Shown here: positions 1 through 4,844 of the stretch, piece after piece | Layout of the letters: each line of letters begins with the position of its first letter | Numbering within the stretch: position 1 is the first letter of the stretch | Origin: Rhizobiaceae bacterium | GTDB taxonomy: Bacteria > Pseudomonadota > Alphaproteobacteria > Rhizobiales > Rhizobiaceae | NCBI GenBank assembly: GCA_020696915.1 | Contig: JAJFMR010000233.1 | Location: 1-5,753 of the forward strand | DNA length: 5,753 nt | Direction: 5' to 3' | Notes under the pieces: model-generated | What the model was told of the DNA's origin: nothing | Database searches by the model: none | The model's input: the letters and a program-made list of their open reading frames with translations, nothing else | Position numbers and translations under genes: made by a program

Positions 1-1
1 C

Positions 2-382
2 TCTCCCGGCATGAACTTCATAGAAGGCTCGCTTGAGCCCGGCGCGCCGCCGGTGTTCCGTTCTGGCGAGCTTGCGGTGTCGCTGGAAAACTATGTATTC
101 GAGCCCGGTCGCCGGCTCGCGGGAAGAGCCACGCTCGGCGTGAGGCCGGAGCACGTTTCGCTCGCGGGCGCCGGATCCGGCATGCCGTTTTCGCGGCAGG
201 TCGAGATCGAGATTGTCGAGCCGATGGGCTCCGAAACGCTCGTCTGGACCAGGCTCGGCGCCGCCGCCTTCGCATTCCTGGTCGATTCGGAAACCCGGAT
301 CGCCGCAGGCGATCGCGTGACCATCGGGTTCGATCCGGCGCGGGCGTCGCTTTTCGATGCAGCCGGCGGCGGCAGGCTTTGA
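2..382 (+). CDS. Sugar ABC transporter ATP-binding protein, C-terminal part (UgpC/MalK type)
   Basis: This is the C-terminal end of the ATPase subunit that powers a carbohydrate ABC importer on the cytoplasmic face of the inner membrane. The open frame enters from the left edge, and 126 residues are visible. The opening residues SPGMNFIEG match the point where the nucleotide-binding domain passes into the regulatory OB/TOBE region in MalK/UgpC proteins. GVRPEH, VEPMGSETLVW and the closing FDPARASLFDAAGGGRL are characteristic TOBE motifs of this family. The Walker A, signature and Walker B motifs lie outside the window. The internal ATG at 11 is a codon within the protein, not its start. The stop lies 31 nt before the isomerase gene, so this is probably the last transporter gene of a sugar import and catabolism operon. 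The substrate cannot be told from this part. Confidence 0.9.
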   Translation, partial: SPGMNFIEGSLEPGAPPVFRSGELAVSLENYVFEPGRRLAGRATLGVRPEHVSLAGAGSGMPFSRQVEIEIVEPMGSETLVWTRLGAAAFAFLVDSETRIAAGDRVTIGFDPARASLFDAAGGGRL

Positions 383-413
383 CTGTAATCCACGACCGAG
401 AGGGATAGATGGC

Positions 414-1160
414 ATGGACTGGTCCTTTCAGCTCTACAGCGCGCGCAATTTTCAGCCATGGGACAAGGTGCTCGGCATGCTCGCCAGACACGGCTACCGG
501 CAGGTCGAGGGTTATGCCGGATGTTATGCCGACCCGCCGGGGCTGCGCGCCGAACTCGACAAAAACGGGCTGACGATGCCGACCGGGCATTTTTCGCTCG
601 ACATTCTGGAGAACGATTTCGCCGCCGCCAGCACGATCGCAGCGACGCTGGGCATCGGGCTTCTTGTCTGCCCCCATCTGGCCGCCGACCAGCGCCCGTC
701 CGACGCCGCCGGATGGTCCGCCTTCGGCGCGCGTCTCGGCAGGGTGAACAGGACGGCAAGGGCGGCGGGCCTGGACTTCGCCTGGCACAATCACGACTTC
801 GAGTTCAAGCCCCTGGCCGACGGCTCGCTGCCGCAGGACCACATCCTGTCGGCGGCGCCGGAGACCGGGTGGGAAATCGACGTGGCCTGGGTGGCGCGCG
901 GCGGCGCCGATCCGCTCCCATGGATCGACCGTTACGGCCAGCGCATCGTGGCCGTGCACGTCAAGGACATCGCCAGGGACGGGGAAGGGCTCGACGAGGA
1001 CGGCTGGTCCGACGTCGGGCACGGAACCCTCGACTGGAGGGGCCTGATGCAGGCACTTCGCGAAAAATCTGCGGCACGGTTCTACATCATGGAGCAGGAC
1101 AATCCGAACGACATCGAACGCTTTTCCCGGCGTTCGATCGAGGCGGCGCAAGCGTTCTGA
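414..1160 (+). CDS. Sugar phosphate isomerase/epimerase (xylose isomerase-like TIM barrel)
   Basis: This 248-aa cytoplasmic protein belongs to the AP-endonuclease-2/xylose isomerase-like TIM-barrel superfamily, whose sugar members interconvert or epimerise sugars with a divalent metal. Landmarks in order are VEGY (E32), TGHF (H59), HNHDFEF (125-131), WEIDVAW (153-159), VHVKD (181-185), DVGHGTLDW (200-208) and the late IMEQD (225-229). From the family pattern, E130, D156, H182 and E227 are the likely metal ligands; this is inference from motif position. The length fits the family. An in-frame ATG at 357 would overlap the ATPase gene. The start at 414 is preferred because GAGAGGGA lies just upstream and MDWSFQLYSA is a typical N-terminus. 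The dehydrogenase gene follows after 10 nt, so the two enzymes probably act in the same pathway. The substrate is unknown; inositol- or rare-sugar-type compounds are possible. Confidence 0.88.
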   Translation: MDWSFQLYSARNFQPWDKVLGMLARHGYRQVEGYAGCYADPPGLRAELDKNGLTMPTGHFSLDILENDFAAASTIAATLGIGLLVCPHLAADQRPSDAAGWSAFGARLGRVNRTARAAGLDFAWHNHDFEFKPLADGSLPQDHILSAAPETGWEIDVAWVARGGADPLPWIDRYGQRIVAVHVKDIARDGEGLDEDGWSDVGHGTLDWRGLMQALREKSAARFYIMEQDNPNDIERFSRRSIEAAQAF

Positions 1161-1170
1161 GGAGGAAGAA

Positions 1171-2328
1171 ATGGCAAAGACGCTTGGGGTGGGCGTGATC
1201 GGCTGCGGCAATATTTCGGCGGCCTACATGCGGCTGGCGCCGTTGTTTCGCGGCATCGAGATAATCGCCTGCGCCGACATCGACATGGACGCCGCGAGGC
1301 GGCGCGCCGCAGAGTTCTCGCTGCGCGCCGAGACGGTCGACGGGCTGCTCCGGTCCGACGACGTCTCCATCGTGGTCAACCTCACCGTCCCTTCCGCGCA
1401 TTTCACCGTGTCCGGGGAAATCCTCGACGCCGGCAAGCACGTCTATTCCGAAAAGCCCTTCGTGCTTCACGTCGAGGAAGGAAAGGCGGTGGGGAAACGC
1501 GCCGAGAAGAAGGGGCTGCGGGTGGGCTCGGCCCCCGACACTTTTCTCGGCGGCGCCCACCAGCTGGCCCGCCGGCTGGTGGATTCCGGGAGGATCGGAA
1601 AAGTCACCGGCGGCACCTGTTTCGTCATGAGCCACGGTATGGAGCACTGGCATCCGAACCCCGATTTCTTCTTCCAGCCCGGGGCCGGCCCGGTGCTCGA
1701 TGTCGGCCCTTACTACATCGCCAATCTGATCCAGCTGATCGGACCGGTGCAGCGCGTGGCGGCGCTGGCCACCATCCCGGCCAGGGAGCGCACCATCAGA
1801 TCGATGCCGAGGCGCGGCGAGAAAATCCCCGTGAACACGCCGACGACCATCCACTCGCTGATCGAGTTCCGGAGCGGCGCCGTCGTCACCCTCAACGCCA
1901 GCTGGGACGTGTGGAGCCACGGCCACGCGCCAATGGAGCTTTACGGCGAGAACGGAACGATCTTCGTGCCCGACCCGAACTTCTTCGGCGGCACGGTGCG
2001 CTTCACCAGGGGAGCCCGGGAAGTGAAGAGGGCGGCGCGCTGGGAGCACCCTTTCGCCATCGAGAACGAGAAGAGCGCATCCGGAGCCCGGGCAAACTAC
2101 CGCACCGCCGGACTGGCCGACATGGCGCTGGCGATACTCGAGAACCGCCCGCACCGCTGCTCGTTCGAGGCGGCGCTGCACGCGGTCGACGTGATGACGG
2201 GCATCCTCGAATCCGGCGAGACGGGCAAGTTCGTGGAGATGAAAACGGATTGCGAGAGACCTGCTGCGCTGGGGCCGGGCGAAGCACGGGCGCTGCTCGC
2301 GAGGCCGAAGCTGCGCGCCGCCGCCTGA
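1171..2328 (+). CDS. Gfo/Idh/MocA-family NAD(P)-dependent oxidoreductase
   Basis: This 385-aa cytoplasmic dehydrogenase should oxidise a sugar, polyol or related ring hydroxyl with NAD(P). The N-terminal Rossmann fold shows VGVIGCGNIS (8-16) as the dinucleotide loop, and ACADID (33-38) with an acidic residue at the end of strand 2, which favours NAD. VYSEKPF (91-97) carries the hallmark EKP, whose K95 is the usual catalytic lysine. The C-terminal alpha/beta domain has GPVLDVGPYYI (173-183). Here D177 and G179 match the family D-x-G-x-H motif, but Tyr181 stands at the usual His position, a variant seen in some subgroups. The strong site GGAGGA (1161-1166) precedes the ATG by 4 nt, and the gene lies 10 nt after the isomerase stop, so translation is probably coupled. 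It is the last gene of the operon. Neighbouring sugar transport and isomerase genes support a catabolic role; the exact substrate is not evident. Confidence 0.92.
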   Translation: MAKTLGVGVIGCGNISAAYMRLAPLFRGIEIIACADIDMDAARRRAAEFSLRAETVDGLLRSDDVSIVVNLTVPSAHFTVSGEILDAGKHVYSEKPFVLHVEEGKAVGKRAEKKGLRVGSAPDTFLGGAHQLARRLVDSGRIGKVTGGTCFVMSHGMEHWHPNPDFFFQPGAGPVLDVGPYYIANLIQLIGPVQRVAALATIPARERTIRSMPRRGEKIPVNTPTTIHSLIEFRSGAVVTLNASWDVWSHGHAPMELYGENGTIFVPDPNFFGGTVRFTRGAREVKRAARWEHPFAIENEKSASGARANYRTAGLADMALAILENRPHRCSFEAALHAVDVMTGILESGETGKFVEMKTDCERPAALGPGEARALLARPKLRAAA

Positions 2329-2358
2329 GGAGCGTGTACACGAGACGGCCTACAGTCT

Positions 2359-2390
2359 GGCCCGCGGATTTCCACGGCCAGCCGCGGGTC
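2359..2390 (+). terminator. Stem-loop after the sugar operon, possible terminator
   Basis: GGCCCGCGG (2359-2367) pairs with CCGCGGGTC (2382-2390), including one G-T pair, around a 14-nt loop. It lies 30 nt after the dehydrogenase stop. No T-run follows, so classical intrinsic termination is uncertain. A role in termination or 3'-end protection of the operon transcript is inference. Confidence 0.35.
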
Positions 2391-2398
2391 ATGGCGTC

Positions 2399-2421
2399 TG
2401 GAAGCACGCCCGTCGCTTCCA
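2399..2421. terminator. Second intergenic stem-loop between convergent genes
   Basis: TGGAAGC (2399-2405) pairs perfectly with GCTTCCA (2415-2421) around a 9-nt loop. It sits midway between the end of the dehydrogenase gene and the end of the convergent secreted-protein gene. No T-run follows on either strand. It could serve either transcript. Confidence 0.28.
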
Positions 2422-2435
2422 CGATTGCGCCCGGC

Positions 2436-2459
2436 GGCCCACCTCCGCTGGGTGGGGCC
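2436..2459. terminator. Stem-loop at the 3' end of the minus-strand gene, possible terminator
   Basis: GGCCCACC (2436-2443) pairs with GGTGGGGCC (2451-2459) with one bulged base and a 7-nt loop. It lies 10 nt beyond the stop codon of the minus-strand secreted-protein gene, where a terminator would be expected. There is no clear T-run, so the call rests on position and GC-rich pairing only. Confidence 0.35.
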
Positions 2460-2469
2460 TCCCAGCGCC

Positions 2470-2817
2470 TCAATCGTCGCTGAAGACGAGCTGTTTCGGT
2501 GATTCGTCCGCTTCCGACATGAACAGCTTCCCGTCGGCGCGCGTTATCTGAATCGCCTGGCCGGCCTCGCCCGCGCGGCCAGGAACCGAGATTTCGAACG
2601 CCTGGCCCTCGGCCAGGGTCGCCACGAACCGAATCGGCGGATCTTCCTCGCCGGAGGCCAGCGTGGCCACGACCCGATACCATTCGAGCTTGCTCGTGTA
2701 GTAGACGATGCCATGGTACTCTCCGAGATCGAGGCTTCCTCCATGGAATTCCTCAAGCCCCCCGGCGGCGGCCGCGTTCGCCGTAAGGCAGGCTGCGAAC
2801 AAAGTTGCGATCCTCAT
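2470..2817 (-). CDS. Small secreted (periplasmic) protein of unknown function
   Basis: This 115-aa protein starts with a short Sec-type signal peptide. MRIATLFAACLTANAAAA has a positive residue, a hydrophobic stretch and an A-x-A cleavage site around residues 16-18. The predicted mature part is about 97 aa, begins GGLEEFHGG, and contains YHGIVYYT, WYRVVATLA and IRFVATLAEGQAFEISVPG. The alternating hydrophobic pattern suggests beta strands and a small beta-sandwich or barrel. It ends in an acidic tail (SEADE, FSDD). There is no transmembrane segment after the signal. Cys10 lies too early for a convincing lipobox. The start at 2817 is chosen because AGGAG lies 8 nt upstream and the signal peptide begins there; the open frame continues upstream but is not coding-like. 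The gene is transcribed away from the first CRP-type regulator across a 189-bp shared spacer, so it may be a target of that regulator. I recognise no named family. Confidence 0.8.
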   Translation of the reverse strand: MRIATLFAACLTANAAAAGGLEEFHGGSLDLGEYHGIVYYTSKLEWYRVVATLASGEEDPPIRFVATLAEGQAFEISVPGRAGEAGQAIQITRADGKLFMSEADESPKQLVFSDD

Positions 2818-2839
2818 TGTCGTTCTCCTGCGTCGGTCC

Positions 2840-2850
2840 GGAATTGTTCC
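2840..2850. promoter_or_regulatory. GGAA-N3-TTCC dyad in the divergent spacer (copy 1)
   Basis: GGAATTGTTCC is an inverted repeat (GGAA, three bases, TTCC) that lies 23 bp beyond the start codon of the secreted-protein gene and 42 bp before the GTG-N8-CAC site. A related dyad lies at nearly the same spacing before the second regulator (3939-3952). Its conservation between the two copies suggests a protein-binding site; no protein can be assigned. Confidence 0.35.
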
Positions 2851-2892
2851 AGACCCTGGCGCGAAGTAAGGAGGGTCGGCGTCCGATCGTAT

Positions 2893-2906
2893 GTGGGATT
2901 TCGCAC
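2893..2906. promoter_or_regulatory. CRP-like operator GTG-N8-CAC (copy 1)
   Basis: GTGGGATTTCGCAC is a near-perfect dyad (GTGGGA / TCGCAC, 5 of 6 positions) with the half-site spacing of a CRP box, TGTGA-N6-TCACA. The 18-bp block from 2889 matches the copy upstream of the second regulator (3991-4008) at 16 of 18 positions. It lies 76-89 nt before the minus-strand secreted-protein start and about 100 nt before the first regulator start. Binding by the adjacent CRP-type proteins is inference, supported by their CRP-like recognition helix. Confidence 0.5.
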
Positions 2907-2957
2907 TCACGCATGAAATGCCGATGCCATGAGCCGCAATTCGCCGGCGCACGATCT

Positions 2958-2987
2958 CTTTTCGGGGAAGGGCCGGCGTCGTATAGT
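2958..2987 (+). promoter_or_regulatory. Predicted promoter of the first CRP-type regulator
   Basis: CTTTTC (2958-2963) and TATAGT (2982-2987) are separated by 18 bp. The -10 is good for a housekeeping sigma factor and the -35 is weak, which fits an activated or regulated promoter. The matching pair upstream of the second regulator is CTTTCC / TATGGT. Transcription would start near 2994, leaving a leader of only about 13 nt before the ATG at 3007, so initiation may depend little on a full Shine-Dalgarno site. Confidence 0.4.
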
Positions 2988-3006
2988 CCGGCGAGGCGAT
3001 GGGGCG

Positions 3007-3687
3007 ATGACGGTTTCCGATGCATTCCTGGTCCAGCTGCCCGAAGCCGAGCTCGCCCGGCTGGCCAGCAAATGGACGGTGCGCAACTACCAGCCGCATC
3101 AGTTCGTCATCTCGCATGGAGACCGTGACAGCGACGTCTTCTTCCTGCTGGAGGGACGCGCCCGCGCAACGCTCTTCTCCGAGACGGGAAGAGAAGTCGC
3201 CTATCGCGAAATCGGCCCGGGCGACATTTTCGGGGAGCTCTCCGGCATCGACGGTCTGGCTCGCTCGGCCACCATCGTGGCGCTGGCGCCGACCCGCGTG
3301 GCGCGGCTTTCCCAGGCGCAGTTCCGCGATTTCGTCGAGCACAGCCCCGTATTTACCTGGGCGTTGCTCACCTATCTCTCGGGCTCGGTGCGTCGGATGA
3401 CCAACAGAGTCTACGAGTTCAGCACGCTGGTCGTGCGCAAGCGCCTGATCTGCGAATTGCTGCGCCGGGCGGAAGGCAAGCGGCAGGAAGGCGGACGGGC
3501 ACTGGTCGACCCGGCACCGACGCATTTCGAGCTGGCGTCGAGCATCAGCACCCACCGTGAGGCAGTTTCGCGGGAAATGAGCGCCCTTGCCAAGCGAAAG
3601 CTGATCGCAAGGCGGGAGACCACGCTGGTGCTTCTCGACCTAACGGCCCTCGAACTGCTGGCAGACAAGGAGCCGGAGGACGACTGA
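3007..3687 (+). CDS. CRP/FNR-family transcriptional regulator (copy 1)
   Basis: This 226-aa protein has the full CRP layout: an N-terminal cyclic-nucleotide-binding beta roll (about 20-115), a dimerisation helix (about 115-145) and a C-terminal winged helix-turn-helix (about 165-215). The phosphate-binding cassette is visible as FGEL (75-78) followed by RSA (86-88); E77, R86 and S87 match the cAMP-contact residues E72, R82 and S83 of E. coli CRP, so a cyclic nucleotide ligand is plausible. There is no N-terminal cysteine cluster of the FNR type. The recognition helix THREAVSRE (182-190) keeps R184, E185 and R189, the CRP positions that read TGTGA. The open frame extends back to an ATG at 2929, but 3007 is preferred because the paralogue at 4118 begins with the matching MSVSKAILDQLP. 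GAGG (2993-2996) is the only nearby ribosome-binding motif. The regulon is unknown; autoregulation and control of the divergent secreted-protein gene are inference. Confidence 0.9.
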   Translation: MTVSDAFLVQLPEAELARLASKWTVRNYQPHQFVISHGDRDSDVFFLLEGRARATLFSETGREVAYREIGPGDIFGELSGIDGLARSATIVALAPTRVARLSQAQFRDFVEHSPVFTWALLTYLSGSVRRMTNRVYEFSTLVVRKRLICELLRRAEGKRQEGGRALVDPAPTHFELASSISTHREAVSREMSALAKRKLIARRETTLVLLDLTALELLADKEPEDD

Positions 3688-3693
3688 AGCGAG

Positions 3694-3721
3694 CCGGCAG
3701 GCTTCACCCGTCACCTGCCGG
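3694..3721 (+). terminator. Stem-loop after the first CRP-type gene, possible terminator
   Basis: CCGGCAGG (3694-3701) pairs perfectly with CCTGCCGG (3714-3721) around a 12-nt loop, starting 6 nt after the stop codon. No T-run follows. Its position suggests that the two regulator genes are transcribed separately, in keeping with each having its own promoter-like region. Confidence 0.45.
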
Positions 3722-3938
3722 AGGGTTCAACAAGGATGGCCCGCGATTCGAAAGCACGGAAGCTCGCGGCGGCCGGCCGTCCGCCGACGATCCGACCGCC
3801 GCCACAAGACACAAGGCACGTCCCCAAGGGCAGCGACCTGCGAGCACCTGCGGAAGCTTCCCCAATCCCCCCGCCCGGAGGAAACCGTCAAAAGCGGCTC
3901 GACAGGACCTGCCGCCTTGTTGCCCTCTGTTGCCTCAC
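3722..3938. other. Intergenic stretch between the tandem regulators, no supported gene
   Basis: Together with the flanking hairpin and control region this forms a 430-bp gap between the two regulator genes. A plus-strand frame of 92 codons begins at 3736 after GGAGGG, but its product is rich in Pro, Arg and late Cys, resembles nothing I know, and runs into the conserved control region of the second regulator. I see no recognisable gene or RNA. Similarity to the region upstream of the first regulator begins only at about 3939. Confidence 0.4.
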
Positions 3939-3952
3939 CGGGACTTGTTCCG
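3939..3952. promoter_or_regulatory. CGGGAC-TT-GTTCCG dyad (copy 2)
   Basis: This 14-bp inverted repeat matches at 5 of 6 paired positions and is the counterpart of the GGAATTGTTCC dyad before the first regulator. It lies 42 bp before the GTG-N8-CAC site; in copy 1 the centre-to-centre distance is about 54 bp and here about 56 bp. Conservation of both motif and spacing supports a regulatory site; the binding protein is unknown. Confidence 0.35.
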
Positions 3953-3994
3953 ATCCCAGCCATGGAAGACTACGGAACGCGGCACTCTCTGTAT

Positions 3995-4008
3995 GTGGGG
4001 ATTCGCAC
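3995..4008. promoter_or_regulatory. CRP-like operator GTG-N8-CAC (copy 2)
   Basis: GTGGGGATTCGCAC has the CRP half-site spacing and pairs at 4 of 6 positions, so it is weaker than the copy at 2893-2906. It lies 109 nt before the second regulator start, almost the same distance as in copy 1. It is a candidate autoregulatory or cross-regulatory site; this is inference from motif and paralogue conservation. Confidence 0.45.
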
Positions 4009-4067
4009 GTTTGATGAAAAAAATACCAGTTTGTCGGAGGGTGCTTCCGGTCGGGGGATTCGAGTAT

Positions 4068-4096
4068 CTTTCCCGGCAGCCGCCATGCCGTATGGT
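4068..4096 (+). promoter_or_regulatory. Predicted promoter of the second CRP-type regulator
   Basis: CTTTCC (4068-4073) and TATGGT (4091-4096) are separated by 17 bp and align with the predicted promoter of the first regulator. The G in the -10 suggests a weaker basal promoter than copy 1. Transcription would start near 4103, leaving a leader of about 15 nt that contains GGGAGA (4103-4108). Confidence 0.38.
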
Positions 4097-4117
4097 GCTC
4101 TCGGGAGAATGCTCGCG

Positions 4118-4798
4118 ATGTCCGTTTCCAAGGCCATTCTGGACCAGCTCCCCGATTCCGACATAAGCCTGCTGGCCAGCAAATGGGTCGAGCGCCGGTA
4201 TCGGGCGCATCAGCTTGTCATCGAGCACGGCGACAGCAATTGCGATGTCTTCTTCCTGCTGGAGGGACGTGCCCGCGTAACGCTCTTCACGGAGGCAGGC
4301 AAAGAAGTCGCTTATCAGGAGATGGGCCAGGGCGACATTTTCGGCGAACTCGCCGGCATCGACGGCAAGGTCCGGTCAGCCAGCATCGTGGCGCTCGAGC
4401 CGGCCCTCGTGGCTCGCCTTCCCCAGGGCCTGTTTCGGGATTTCGTCAGGAGCAATCCGGGCTTCGCCTGGATACTGCTCGAGCACCTGTCGGACCGGCT
4501 GCGCAGGATGACCAACCGGGTCTATGAGTTCAGCACGCTTATGGTGCGACAACGCCTGATCTGCGAACTGTTGCGCCGCGCGGAGGGAAAATGGGGAGCC
4601 GATGGGGCCGCCCTGCTCGATCCGGCGCCCACCCATGTCGAGCTGGCAGCCTACATCAGCACGCACAGGGAGGCGGTTTCCCGGGAGATGAGCGCCCTTG
4701 CCAAAAGAAGGATGATCGAAAAGCGCGGTGGCAGTCTCGTGCTGCTCGAACGCGGGACGCTGGAACTGCTGGCCGGGAAGGAAACCGACGAGGAATGA
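4118..4798 (+). CDS. CRP/FNR-family transcriptional regulator (copy 2)
   Basis: This tandem paralogue of the gene at 3007 has the same 226-aa length and 151 of 226 identical residues by ungapped hand alignment. The dimerisation helix core (RRMTNRVYEFST, 129-140) and the recognition helix (STHREAVSRE, 181-190) are identical, so both proteins probably bind the same DNA site and could form heterodimers; that is inference. The cassette FGEL (75-78) and RSA (86-88) is kept. Differences cluster near residues 5-30, 110-128 and 200-226, outside the DNA-reading helix. The C-terminus is a charged acidic tail (GKETDEE, against DKEPEDD in copy 1). The start at 4118 is preferred from alignment and from GGGAGA 9 nt upstream; an in-frame ATG at 4109 would add three residues but sits against that site. 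The open frame back to 3917 covers the conserved control region and is not coding. It has its own promoter-like region after a hairpin, so it need not be an operon with copy 1. Confidence 0.9.
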   Translation: MSVSKAILDQLPDSDISLLASKWVERRYRAHQLVIEHGDSNCDVFFLLEGRARVTLFTEAGKEVAYQEMGQGDIFGELAGIDGKVRSASIVALEPALVARLPQGLFRDFVRSNPGFAWILLEHLSDRLRRMTNRVYEFSTLMVRQRLICELLRRAEGKWGADGAALLDPAPTHVELAAYISTHREAVSREMSALAKRRMIEKRGGSLVLLERGTLELLAGKETDEE

Positions 4799-4803
4799 CG
4801 GCG

Positions 4804-4831
4804 GGCCTGCGTGCCGCTTGCGCGACAGGCC
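4804..4831. terminator. Weak stem-loop between convergent genes
   Basis: GGCCTG (4804-4809) pairs with CAGGCC (4826-4831) around a 16-nt loop, and a second GC-rich pairing, GGCCG (4828-4832) with CGGCC (4839-4843), overlaps it. The 46-bp gap separates the end of the second regulator from the end of the convergent YdeI-family gene. There is no T-run, so this is a weak shared terminator candidate. Confidence 0.25.
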
Positions 4832-4844
4832 GGCCGGGCGGCCC

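Noticed and set aside
18..1211. Long minus-strand open frame opposite the ABC ATPase end and the isomerase gene
   Set aside because: It is Arg/Pro-rich, has no family resemblance and lies antisense to two well-recognised genes, as expected in GC-rich DNA. The antisense frame at 1087-2181 is rejected for the same reason.
2929..3006. Upstream ATG giving the first regulator 26 extra residues
   Set aside because: The second regulator has no matching extension, and both proteins align from M(T/S)VS onward. The predicted promoter would also lie inside the extension.
2470..3555. Extension of the secreted-protein frame through the first regulator gene on the minus strand
   Set aside because: Only the last 115 codons look coding, with a signal peptide and AGGAG site at 2817. 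The upstream part is antisense to the regulator.
3736..4014. A 92-codon plus-strand frame with GGAGGG 10 nt upstream, between the two regulators
   Set aside because: The product is Pro/Arg-rich with no recognisable family, codon use loses its GC3 bias in the second half, and its end overlaps the conserved control region of the second regulator.
3917..4117. Upstream ATG giving the second regulator 67 extra residues
   Set aside because: This stretch covers the dyads and promoter-like elements shared with the first regulator, and its translation does not resemble any CRP-family N-terminus.
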